Positions 31,547 to 38,693 of a stretch of DNA of 38,693 bases are shown here, one piece after another; the stretch's first letter is position 1, and each line of letters begins with the position of its first letter. The notes under the pieces are model-generated. The model was not told the origin of the DNA. It made no database searches and saw only the letters and a program-made list of their open reading frames with translations. The stretch lies in contig DAOUMU010000454.1 of assembly GCA_034409055.1 (NCBI GenBank), positions 1-38,693 on the forward strand, in the 5' to 3' direction. The DNA is from DAOUMU01 sp034409055 (lineage in GTDB: Bacteria > Chloroflexota > Anaerolineae > 4572-78 > J111). The position numbers were made by a program, and so were the translations under genes.

Positions 31547-32395
31547 TTGAGTGTCCCTGCCTTACCCAGTCACGATCAAAAAGTGTTGGGTAAGCCCTTA
31601 GGGAAACAAGCAGGAGGAACAGGTGGTAACGTTGCTTGCGCGGCCAGCTATCTGGGGCTGCGTACAGGAATGGTTAGTTGGGTGGGCGATGATGCCAACG
31701 GTAAGCTAGTGTTAGACGATCTGCATCGTTTTGGCGTTGATGCCACCCACGTTGTCGTCAAGCCAGACATGACCACCAACTACACGACGACATTGATTGA
31801 CCCTTCTGGAGAGAAGGCCATTATCATTGTCCCCACTTCCTTTGACACCCTCAACTTTACCCCACTTTTAACTGCTCACTTGAGCGATACCCGGCTGGTT
31901 TACACGCCGCCATACGATCTCGACCAACTGGCCCGAGTCGCCGACGTTGTACACGCGGCCGGCGGCCTGGTCTGCACCGATATTGAGCCGGTAGCGGGGC
32001 TTAATGACGAAGCCCTCAGCCAGGTACTTTCACTGGTCAATATCGCCTTTCTCAATTCTGAGACGGTCAAGACCACTGACTATGAACAGGCAGCCCGGGA
32101 ACTGCGGGCGGCCGGCCCTGACCTGGTCATTATCACCTTTGGGGCCAAGGGCGTGCTGGCCTGCGATGCTCAAGGAGTCAGCCATTCCCCGGCCTTTACA
32201 GTGCCCGTGGTCGATACCACGGGAGCCGGTGATTGCTTTACTGCCGCATTTTTGACAGCCTATCTACGCCAGTCTCCCCTTAAACAGGCCCTTGCCTACG
32301 CCAATGCGGCGGCCGCTCTTTCCATTGGCGGCTATGGCGCCCGGGGCGCGCTGCCCAGCCACGAGCAAGTGCAGGCTTTCCTGGCCACAAAGTAA
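31547..32395 (+). CDS. PfkB/ribokinase-family sugar kinase
   Basis: A 282-residue kinase counted from the first canonical start, a TTG. PfkB signature 1 is GKQAGGTGGNVACAASYLG and signature 2 is VVDTTGAGDCFTAAF, with the catalytic Asp. This start would remove the first beta strand: the frame upstream encodes LDLIAVDKSWVDILLSVP, the normal PfkB N-terminus, back to the stop of the previous gene. No ATG, GTG or TTG lies there. An AUC at 31487 has AGGG 8 nt upstream and is a candidate start. The phosphoacceptor, sugar or nucleoside, cannot be told. Confidence 0.85.
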   Translation: MSVPALPSHDQKVLGKPLGKQAGGTGGNVACAASYLGLRTGMVSWVGDDANGKLVLDDLHRFGVDATHVVVKPDMTTNYTTTLIDPSGEKAIIIVPTSFDTLNFTPLLTAHLSDTRLVYTPPYDLDQLARVADVVHAAGGLVCTDIEPVAGLNDEALSQVLSLVNIAFLNSETVKTTDYEQAARELRAAGPDLVIITFGAKGVLACDAQGVSHSPAFTVPVVDTTGAGDCFTAAFLTAYLRQSPLKQALAYANAAAALSIGGYGARGALPSHEQVQAFLATK

Positions 32396-32429
32396 GCATC
32401 TCTATCGTCTACCTGACGACTTACCAGGA

Positions 32430-32455
32430 GGCAATTTAGCAAATTGCGCTACAAT
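32430..32455 (-). repeat. REP-like hairpin repeat, copy 2
   Basis: On the minus strand this begins ATTGTAGCGC and folds as GCAATTT/AAATTGC with a 3-nt loop. It matches the copy at 4433-4458 at 21 of 26 positions, and one stem pair differs by a compensatory change (G-C in copy 1, T-A here). It lies between the PfkB and SDR genes. Confidence 0.6.
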
Positions 32456-32522
32456 AGCCGAAACGATGGTCAAGACCCTTTTCAAATAACCTTATTTGCC
32501 CGGCAGAGGAAGTGAGAATCCC

Positions 32523-33254
32523 ATGAGGCTCAATGGAAAAGTAGCCCTGGTAACCGGTGGCGCAAAACGCCTGGGCCAGGCCATTGCCCTGAAATTGGCC
32601 GGCGCTGGGGCAAACATTGCCCTGCATTATCATACTTCGGTGCAGGAGGCAACTGCCACGGCCGACGAGATACGCCGTCTGGGCGTTGAGGTCGTACCAA
32701 TCCAGGGCGATTTGTCTGACGTGGCTCAGGCGGAGCGGGTTGTTGACCAGGCCGCCGCTGCCTGGGGTCGCCTGGATATTCTCATTAATAATGCGGCTGT
32801 GTTTTATAGAACCCCGATGGGGACCGTCACCGAGGAACAATGGAATGCCCTCATCAACACCAACCTCAGAGGTCCTTTTTTCTGTGCTCAGCGAGCGGCT
32901 GAGGCGATGCGCAAAACGGGCGGCGGGGTGATTATCAACTTTACCGACACGGGCGTGTATATCACTTGGGCAGGTTACGTTCCCTACCTGATCAGCAAGG
33001 CCGGGATTGAGCAGATGACCTATAGTTTGGCCAAAGCCTTAGCCCCTGAAGTGCGGGTGAACGCCATTGCCCCAGGACCGGCCCTGTTGGAAGAGGGCCA
33101 TACGGCAGAAGAACGGGGCCGATTCATTCGGGGCACACTGCTGAAACGCCTGGGGGGCGCTGAGGTTATCGCCGAGGCGGTTCTGTATCTCGTCCAGGCA
33201 GATTTTGTGACCGGCGTGGTCATCCCCGTCGATGGGGGACAGCGCTGGCGATAA
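32523..33254 (+). CDS. short-chain dehydrogenase, pteridine-reductase-like
   Basis: A 243-residue SDR. The cofactor motif is TGGAKRLGQAIA, the TGxxxRxG form seen in pteridine reductases (PTR1/FolM) instead of the common TGxxxGxG, and LHYHTS follows, as in PTR1. Other SDR landmarks are LINNAA and the catalytic YLISK (Tyr-x3-Lys), then VRVNAIAPGPALL. The start ATG has GAGGAAG upstream; the frame is open 27 nt further without a site. In an organism making H4MPT, a reductase for dihydromethanopterin or dihydrofolate is needed, and this is a candidate by motif and linkage. A general ketoacyl-type reductase is the alternative. Confidence 0.83.
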   Translation: MRLNGKVALVTGGAKRLGQAIALKLAGAGANIALHYHTSVQEATATADEIRRLGVEVVPIQGDLSDVAQAERVVDQAAAAWGRLDILINNAAVFYRTPMGTVTEEQWNALINTNLRGPFFCAQRAAEAMRKTGGGVIINFTDTGVYITWAGYVPYLISKAGIEQMTYSLAKALAPEVRVNAIAPGPALLEEGHTAEERGRFIRGTLLKRLGGAEVIAEAVLYLVQADFVTGVVIPVDGGQRWR

Positions 33255-33266
33255 AGATGAGTGTGG

Positions 33267-33962
33267 CTACACCCCCAGGTAACGACGCATCACCTTGGAT
33301 TGCTCCTGCAAGTTGGCCGGTGTTCCCTCAAACACAATTCGCCCTTTGCTCATCACGTATACCCGGTCGGCCACCTCAAGGGCCAAAGGTAGATTTTGCT
33401 CGACCAGCAAAATTGATAGACCTGCCTGGCCCAGTTGACGAATGATACGCCCAATTTCGGCCACAATCATCGGGGCCAGCCCTTCCGAAGGTTCATCGAG
33501 CAGCAGCAGGTGGGGATTGGTCATCAAGGCCCGGGCGATGGCTAACATCTGCTGCTCGCCACCGCTGAGTTGAGACCCCAAATTTTTCAAGCGAGCCGCC
33601 AGAAGGGGAAACGTTTCAAAGACCCGGTCGAGAGTCCATTTCCCGCCCTGGCTGTTCCTGGCGGCCAAAGTCAGATTTTCCTGCACGGTTAAGGTGGGAA
33701 AGATCGATCGCCCCTGTGGTACCAGGCCAACGCCCAGCCGGGCAATGCGATACGAGGGTAAATGGGTAATGTTCGTATCCCCCAGGATAATTCGCCCCTG
33801 TCGTGGGGAAACGAAGCCCATAATGGAGTTGATGGTGGTCGATTTGCCCATGCCGTTGCGCCCCAGCAAGACCACTGCCTGGCCCTCATTCACTTTGAGC
33901 GAGACACCTTGCAGCACGTGGCTATCGCCGTAGTAGGTGTGAATCTGGTCAACTGTTAGCAT
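33267..33962 (-). CDS. livF: LivF-type ABC transporter ATP-binding protein
   Basis: A 231-residue ATPase of the branched-chain amino acid/amide transporter class. Walker A is LLGRNGMGKST, the signature is LSGGEQQMLAIARAL, Walker B is HLLLLDEPSEGLAP, followed by the LivF-typical FPTL and LVEQN. It is the last gene of the minus-strand transporter cluster, 16 nt after livG, and convergent with the SDR gene with a 12-nt gap. Confidence 0.93.
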   Translation of the reverse strand: MLTVDQIHTYYGDSHVLQGVSLKVNEGQAVVLLGRNGMGKSTTINSIMGFVSPRQGRIILGDTNITHLPSYRIARLGVGLVPQGRSIFPTLTVQENLTLAARNSQGGKWTLDRVFETFPLLAARLKNLGSQLSGGEQQMLAIARALMTNPHLLLLDEPSEGLAPMIVAEIGRIIRQLGQAGLSILLVEQNLPLALEVADRVYVMSKGRIVFEGTPANLQEQSKVMRRYLGV

Positions 33963-33978
33963 AACGGTGTTTAATTAT

Positions 33979-34731
33979 TCACGCAGCCTTCTGACTGCCT
34001 AAATAAATCTCCTGTACCCCTGGGTCGGCCCGGACTTCGGCCAGTGTACCTTCGCTAATGACCTGACCGTAGTGTAAGACCGTGATCCGATCGGCCAGGC
34101 TGAAGACGACATCCATGTCGTGCTCGACGATCAATAGCGTTAGCGATGAGGGCAGCGACTGGATCAAGTAGGTGATCTCGGCTGTTTCGCCCGGCGACAT
34201 ACCGGCGGTGGGCTCGTCCAGTAATAACACTTTAGGCTCGGTGGCCAGGGCCAGGGCTATCTCCAGGGCCCGCTGTTGACCATAAGCCAGGGTACTAACC
34301 CGGTCATGGCCCTGCTCCGTCAGGCCGACCCGGTTCAGAATTTGGTCAACCGCCCGGTTGATCGCCTTGAAGCCGGTCGCCGGCCTGAACAGATGGCCGG
34401 GGTTGCCCCGACAACGCTGTACGGCCAGGCGAACGTTTTCAAACACCGTTAACCCTGGAAAGAGGTTGTTCCGTTGAAAAGTACGGCCCAGGCCAAGATT
34501 GGCCCGCTTGTAAACGGACAGGCGAGTGATGTCACGACCGTCTAAATAAACTTTACCGGCGGTTGGTGACAGTTCCCCTGTAATCAGGTTAAAGAGGGTA
34601 CTCTTCCCGGCCCCATTGGGACCGATAATGGCTCGCTTTTCCCCGGCTACCACCGCAACATTTACGTCGGCCAGGGTCACCAGCCCGCCGAAATGTTTGG
34701 ATAGCCGCTCGACTGCCAACTGACTCATCAT
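33979..34731 (-). CDS. livG: LivG-type ABC transporter ATP-binding protein
   Basis: A 250-residue ATPase. Walker A is IGPNGAGKSTLFNLITG, the LivG-typical GLGRTFQRNNLFPGLTVFENV follows, the signature is the variant LAYGQQRALEIALAL, and Walker B is VLLLDEPTAGMSPGE with the switch His in IVEHDMDVVF. Its start overlaps the livM stop (ATGA, 34728-34731), so the two are translationally coupled. Confidence 0.93.
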   Translation of the reverse strand: MMSQLAVERLSKHFGGLVTLADVNVAVVAGEKRAIIGPNGAGKSTLFNLITGELSPTAGKVYLDGRDITRLSVYKRANLGLGRTFQRNNLFPGLTVFENVRLAVQRCRGNPGHLFRPATGFKAINRAVDQILNRVGLTEQGHDRVSTLAYGQQRALEIALALATEPKVLLLDEPTAGMSPGETAEITYLIQSLPSSLTLLIVEHDMDVVFSLADRITVLHYGQVISEGTLAEVRADPGVQEIYLGSQKAA

Positions 34732-35738
34732 GGTAAGGCTTTCTTTCGCCGCGTTTTTTGCAATAGGCCCATGATTCCCTGGGGGGCAAACAAGACAAAC
34801 ATGATGAACACCAGGCCGACCAACGTCTGCCAGCGGTCGGTGTAAGTGCTGGCCAGGTTGGGCAGCAGACGCACTAGGCAGGCCCCCAAAACCGGCCCGG
34901 TGAGTGTGCCGGCGCCGCCAATAACAAGCATGACGAGCACCTGGCCGGAGGTGATCCAGTATAGATTATCCGGGGCGGCGTGTCGAAAAAAGTGGACAAG
35001 CAACATCCCTGACAAACCGGCCAGGGCTCCGGCAATCACAAAGGCCACCAGCTTGAAGTGGAACGTATTATAACCCAAAGCTCGCATCCGCTGTTCATTC
35101 TCCCGAATACCCCGCAAGGTCCAACCGAAAGGGCTATTGACCAGGCGACGTAACCCCCACCAGGCGAGCAAGAAGAGCACCAGAACCAGATAATAAAAGC
35201 TCTCACGGGAGTTAAAGGTGTAACTCAAGGCCCCCAGCCCAACAGATGGTCTCGGCACACTGGCCAGACCGTCAGAGCCACCGGTTACGCTGGACCAGCG
35301 GATGGCAATGCTAAACAGCATCTGGGCAAAGGCCAGGGTAATCATTAAAAAGTAAATACCGGTCGTTCGTAAGGCAAAGAAGCCGATGACGAGGGCCGTC
35401 AGGGCAGTCCCCAAAACAACCGAGGGCAAGGTGACCAATAGGTTATCGGTCAGGCCAAGGGCCAGGTCACTGCGGCTGGTTAGATAGGCGGCAATATAGG
35501 CTCCCAGGCCAAAAAAAGCGGCATGGCCAAAGGAGGGCAGGCCGGTGTAGCCCAATAACAAATCGAGGCTCATAGCAAAAATGGCGAAGATTAATACCTC
35601 GATGCCCAGGCTCAGCACGTAGCTACGAACGACAAAGGGAAAGCTCAGAGCCAGAATAATGACCACAGCCCCCAGCCCCCACCGATATTGAGCCCCCCAC
35701 GTTTCCGTTCTAAGCAGGCGGTTTACAATTTTGACCAC
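34728..35738 (-). CDS. livM: LivM-type ABC transporter permease
   Basis: A 336-residue integral membrane permease with about eight to ten hydrophobic segments. LLLGYTGLPSFGHAAFFGLGAYIAAYL is the conserved LivM N-terminal region, and the cytoplasmic coupling loop is RRLVNSPFGWTLRGIRENEQRMRALGYN. It lies 3 nt after livH and overlaps livG by 4 nt. The C-terminus ends in a short basic tail. Confidence 0.93.
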   Translation of the reverse strand: MVKIVNRLLRTETWGAQYRWGLGAVVIILALSFPFVVRSYVLSLGIEVLIFAIFAMSLDLLLGYTGLPSFGHAAFFGLGAYIAAYLTSRSDLALGLTDNLLVTLPSVVLGTALTALVIGFFALRTTGIYFLMITLAFAQMLFSIAIRWSSVTGGSDGLASVPRPSVGLGALSYTFNSRESFYYLVLVLFLLAWWGLRRLVNSPFGWTLRGIRENEQRMRALGYNTFHFKLVAFVIAGALAGLSGMLLVHFFRHAAPDNLYWITSGQVLVMLVIGGAGTLTGPVLGACLVRLLPNLASTYTDRWQTLVGLVFIMFVLFAPQGIMGLLQKTRRKKALP

Positions 35739-35741
35739 CGT

Positions 35742-36608
35742 TTAGCTCCCTCTCAGCCCAAACAAGCCTGAAGGGCGAATGAACAAGACCGCGGCCATCA
35801 CCGCAAAAATTAAAAACAAGGAAAACTCGGGCCACAGGGCCTTGCCAAAGGTATCGGCCATCCCAATCAACAGACTACCCAAAAAGGCCCCTTTGAGGGT
35901 ACCAAGCCCCCCGACCACAACCACCACCAGGGTCAAGATCAAAATTTCAAAGTCCAGGCCCGGATACAGATTGAGCACCGGCGCTCCAACCACACCGGCC
36001 AGCGCGGCCAGGGCCGTGCCCAACGCAAATATCCCGGCAAAAACCAACTGGATATTAATGCCCAACCCGCTGACCATCTGGGCGTCAGACACGCCGGCTC
36101 GAATAATGGCTCCCAGGCGCGTACGCTCCAGAAAGAACCACAACACCCCGGCCAGGATCAGGCCAAAAACAATGAGCGACAGACGATAAATCGGAAACTG
36201 AACCGTGAAGACCGGTACCTGCCCGGCCAGCAGGAGGGGTGGAGGCACCGACTCGACATAAGCGCCCCAATGCCAACGGATCAGGTCGGCGGCAATCAAG
36301 GCCAGGCCAAAGGTAAACAGGACCTGGTCCAGGTGACGTTGGCCGCCATACAGACGGCGCAGAAAGAAATACTCAATGGCCAGGCCCAGTCCGCCAACCA
36401 GGAGGGGGGCCAACACCAGGGCCAGCCAAAAGTTGCCAAATTGGCGGACCATACTCAACCCAATGTAGCCTCCCAACAGGTAGAATGCCCCGTGGGCCAG
36501 GTTGATCACGTTCATCTGGCCAAAAATCAGGGATAGCCCGGCGGCCAAAACAAACAGTAACATGCTGAACACCAGGCCGTTGAGAAGTTGGATAATGAAA
36601 TTATCCAT
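35742..36608 (-). CDS. livH: LivH-type ABC transporter permease
   Basis: A 288-residue permease. FIIQLLNGLVFSMLLFVLAAGLSLIFGQMNVINLAHGAFYLLGGY is spread over the first membrane helices and is the LivH hallmark, and RTRLGAIIRAGVSDAQMVSGLGIN is the coupling loop. GLGTLKGAFLGSLLIG is the conserved segment near the end. It is 16 nt downstream of the solute-binding protein gene. Confidence 0.93.
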   Translation of the reverse strand: MDNFIIQLLNGLVFSMLLFVLAAGLSLIFGQMNVINLAHGAFYLLGGYIGLSMVRQFGNFWLALVLAPLLVGGLGLAIEYFFLRRLYGGQRHLDQVLFTFGLALIAADLIRWHWGAYVESVPPPLLLAGQVPVFTVQFPIYRLSLIVFGLILAGVLWFFLERTRLGAIIRAGVSDAQMVSGLGINIQLVFAGIFALGTALAALAGVVGAPVLNLYPGLDFEILILTLVVVVVGGLGTLKGAFLGSLLIGMADTFGKALWPEFSLFLIFAVMAAVLFIRPSGLFGLRGS

Positions 36609-36624
36609 AACCGCCGGTTACTTT

Positions 36625-37851
36625 CTAACCCTTAGAGTCATCACCGGGATCGACAAACTCACCCAGCGAGCCCAGGACCACATTTTGCAAGACCCCCTCG
36701 ACCTCCTGCACCTGGCGGAGATACATATTTTGCCGGGGGGCCTGGGAGTGGGCATCCAGGGCAAATGGTCCCCGGGGACTCTTAAAGCTAATGCCGCTCA
36801 GAACCTCGATCATTTTATCGACGTTGGTTGTATCCCCCTCGACCGTGTTGAGCATCTCGGCGATGACCCGCCCGGTGTCATAGCCTTGCACAGTATAAAC
36901 ATCAGCATCCTGGCCGGTACGTTCCTGGTAGGCTTGCTTGAAGGTTTTGTTCTCTTCGTTATCAAGCAAGGGGGCCCAGTGCAGACTATTGTGGATGCCC
37001 AAGGCGGCTTCGCCCTGGGCAGGGCGCACATCCTCGCCCACGGTAAAGCCAGAAGTGACCAGGGGCAGCGTCCCCGACAGGCCGAAATCATGATAAGCTT
37101 TGATAAAGGTGACGGCTGAGCTGCCACTATACCAGGCATAGACCAGATCGGGCCTGGCCTCGGCCAGTTCGGCAATGAAGGGGGCCGGGTCGCCCATATT
37201 GGGGAAGGGAGTACGCTGGACGCCAATGACGGTGCCGCCGTTTGCCTCGAAATTGTTGGTAAAGGCCAGGAGCGCATTCTCACCCGCCGCGTAGTCCGGG
37301 ACGGTGATATAGACCCGTTTGCCCACATTTTGGGCGGCCCAGGCTCCAATCGGCCAGTGTTGCATCCAGTTGGTGAATGAAGTTCGCCAGATGTAGGGGG
37401 TTTTCAGGTCTCGACTGAGTTGGTTGGCCCCGGCATTCGAGCAAATCAGCAGTTTCTTGGTCTCAATGAGGTAGTCACGCAGGCCAATTAGCACCCCGGA
37501 ACTGACGATGCCGGTGACAAAATCCACCTCGTCTTGCTCGACCAGCTTACGGGCCTTCTGCTGGGCCACGTCCGGCTTTATTTCAGAATCCTCGATCACC
37601 AGCTCGATCTTACGGCCACCGGCTTCGTTGCCGATCTCGTCCAAATACATCTTCATCCCTTCGGTGATACTTTCACCCAGGACGGCGTAGATGTCTGAGA
37701 AAGGCAGCAGCACGCCAATCTTGACCAGATCAGACCCTCTCTGACCGCCACAGGCGCTCAACAGCGGCACCGCAGCCCAGGCCACGGCGGCCGCGCCAGC
37801 AGTTTTCAAAAATTGGCGGCGGGTAAATGACAAATTGTTTTTTGTGGTCAT
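36625..37851 (-). CDS. Tat-exported lipoprotein solute-binding protein (LivK/amide type)
   Basis: A 408-residue type I periplasmic-binding protein. The start MTTKNNLSF is set by GGAGGAG just upstream; the frame is open further back but unlike protein. The N-terminus carries the twin-arginine motif TRRQFLK (Arg11-Arg12), a hydrophobic stretch and the lipobox LLSAC (Cys34), so it is a lipid-anchored Tat substrate. KIGVLLPFSDIYAVLGESITEGMKMYLDE is the ligand-lobe start of the LivK family. The ligand is unknown; polar amino acids, amides or amines are usual for this class. It precedes livHMGF and follows a glutamine-synthetase-like gene. Confidence 0.9.
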   Translation of the reverse strand: MTTKNNLSFTRRQFLKTAGAAAVAWAAVPLLSACGGQRGSDLVKIGVLLPFSDIYAVLGESITEGMKMYLDEIGNEAGGRKIELVIEDSEIKPDVAQQKARKLVEQDEVDFVTGIVSSGVLIGLRDYLIETKKLLICSNAGANQLSRDLKTPYIWRTSFTNWMQHWPIGAWAAQNVGKRVYITVPDYAAGENALLAFTNNFEANGGTVIGVQRTPFPNMGDPAPFIAELAEARPDLVYAWYSGSSAVTFIKAYHDFGLSGTLPLVTSGFTVGEDVRPAQGEAALGIHNSLHWAPLLDNEENKTFKQAYQERTGQDADVYTVQGYDTGRVIAEMLNTVEGDTTNVDKMIEVLSGISFKSPRGPFALDAHSQAPRQNMYLRQVQEVEGVLQNVVLGSLGEFVDPGDDSKG

Positions 37852-37898
37852 AACTCCTCCTCCTGATAACTTTAATTTTAATGCATCCATCAGCGAAA

Positions 37899-38693
37899 CT
37901 AAAGGATACCACGATACTCGGCAATTTCCCAATCGGTCACATGGGCGGCGAATCGTTCCGCAGATAGCAACAAGATCGCCCGGTAGGCAGCGATCAGTTC
38001 TACTCCCAGGAAGGTGGTCAGGGTCGAGGACTCGGCCAGGCATTGCACCGCTTCCCACTCGTTCCTGGGCAGAGAAACGTCGGGGGTAGCGGCATCCCCG
38101 GTAATGGGCGAGGGCGGGGCAATTTGGTGCTGAATGCCCTCGACACCGGCCACGATCATCGCGGCCAGGGCCAGATAGGGATTGGCCGCCGAGTCGGGCA
38201 GCCGGTTTTCAACCCGGGTGGACAGCTCCCGCTGGGGCATAATCCGCAGCATCGACGTCCGGTTATCCAGACTCCAGGTGGCACTGGTCGGGGCCCAGGT
38301 GCCGGGCCGGTAGCGTCTATAGCCGGTGATGGTCGGCGTCGACAGTACAGCCAAATGGCGGGCGTGAGTCAGTTGTCCGCCGATGTAATACAACAGGGTC
38401 TGGGACAGGCCATGCTCCGCCTCTGGATCGTAAAAAACATTGTGACCTTCGGCATCAAGGCCGGCCTGGTGGATGTGCAGCCCGCTGGTCATTCCCTGGC
38501 GGTCGTTGTCGAACATGGCCATAAACGTGATATCGTAGCCGGCCGCTTTTAACATCTCCCGAGCGGCTAATTTCATGAGGACAAACTCATCCGCCGCCCG
38601 GAGGGCCGGCCGGGGGGTCAGGTTGAACTCAATCTCGCCGGGGGCAAACTCATTCACATAACCGTCAAGACCAATCCCCATCTCGGCCAGGGT
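37899..38693 (-). CDS. glutamine synthetase family enzyme (5' end beyond the window)
   Basis: The C-terminal 264 residues of a GS-fold ligase; the gene runs off the right edge (the frame is open through 38693). Family marks are VNEFAPGEIEFNL (the usual APGQxE metal/glutamate loop, here with Gly-Glu), TSGLHIHQ (the GSGxHxH ATP loop), GYRRYRPGTWAPTSATWSLDNR (the NRxxxxR substrate loop) and the latch-like Arg segment RVENRLPDSAANPYLALAAMI. Deviations suggest a GS-like enzyme (gamma-glutamyl-amide, -polyamine or -methylamide ligase) rather than housekeeping GlnA. It heads the Liv-type transporter cluster, 47 nt before the binding protein, so it probably acts on the imported compound. Confidence 0.85.
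   Translation of the reverse strand, partial: TLAEMGIGLDGYVNEFAPGEIEFNLTPRPALRAADEFVLMKLAAREMLKAAGYDITFMAMFDNDRQGMTSGLHIHQAGLDAEGHNVFYDPEAEHGLSQTLLYYIGGQLTHARHLAVLSTPTITGYRRYRPGTWAPTSATWSLDNRTSMLRIMPQRELSTRVENRLPDSAANPYLALAAMIVAGVEGIQHQIAPPSPITGDAATPDVSLPRNEWEAVQCLAESSTLTTFLGVELIAAYRAILLLSAERFAAHVTDWEIAEYRGIL

Noticed and set aside
1..38693. tRNA or rRNA genes, integrase or transposase genes
   Set aside because: None could be recognised on either strand; mobile features are limited to attC-like and inverted-repeat elements.

Overview
The window (38.7 kb) is bacterial and reads like a Chloroflexota (Anaerolineae-type) genome. That placement is inferred from the large SARP/BTAD-NB-ARC-TPR regulator, the dense short interspersed repeats and the overall gene style; no rRNA or other phylogenetic marker is present, so it is tentative. 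Its core is an archaeal-type C1 pathway using tetrahydromethanopterin (H4MPT) and methanofuran.

Left flank (1-3700): an accessory region. It holds two small dual-specificity-type phosphatases, an unknown small protein, an integron-like attC site at 1437-1573 (and a weaker palindromic element at 2145-2370), a truncated aminoglycoside-phosphotransferase-like fragment fused in frame to a BrnT toxin, and the BrnA antitoxin. Simple-sequence tracts follow.

Cofactor block (3700-7200): mfnB-like (+), mfnE-like and mfnF-like (-, overlapping) and a HisA-like protein of C1 clusters (+). These point to methanofuran synthesis.

Main C1 cluster (7225-25407, all minus strand, about 18 kb). In transcription order: DUF2193-like protein, mtdB, ATP-grasp ligase, fwdD2, a 67-aa protein, fwdB2, fwdA2, ftr, fwdC, mch, RimK/MptN-like ATP-grasp, CitG-like, FAD oxidase, FolK-MptA fusion, fwdD1, fwdB1, fwdA1. 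Together these encode methylene-H4MPT -> methenyl -> formyl-H4MPT -> formylmethanofuran -> formate/CO2, plus steps of pterin cofactor synthesis. Both FwdB copies keep the iron-sulfur cysteines and the active-site Cys-His pair, and both have an FwdD partner. They therefore look like true Mo/W formylmethanofuran dehydrogenases, not the cofactor-free Fhc hydrolase of methylotrophs. The D-B-A set is duplicated; C and Ftr are single.

Regulation (25408-29462): the cluster is divergent from an 1125-aa SARP/AfsR-like regulator. Each side of the intergenic region carries a tandem array of 11-bp direct repeats (three copies before the C1 cluster, four before the regulator). This is the geometry of SARP operators, and it suggests that the regulator controls both itself and the C1 cluster.

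Right side: a DUF1464 kinase-like protein and a cysteine-less glutaredoxin-like protein (-); a structured leader with an internal terminator ahead of an unknown Cys-containing protein, a PfkB kinase and a pteridine-reductase-like SDR (+); then a minus-strand cluster of a glutamine-synthetase-like enzyme (cut by the window end), a Tat-lipoprotein solute-binding protein and LivHMGF-type ABC transporter genes.
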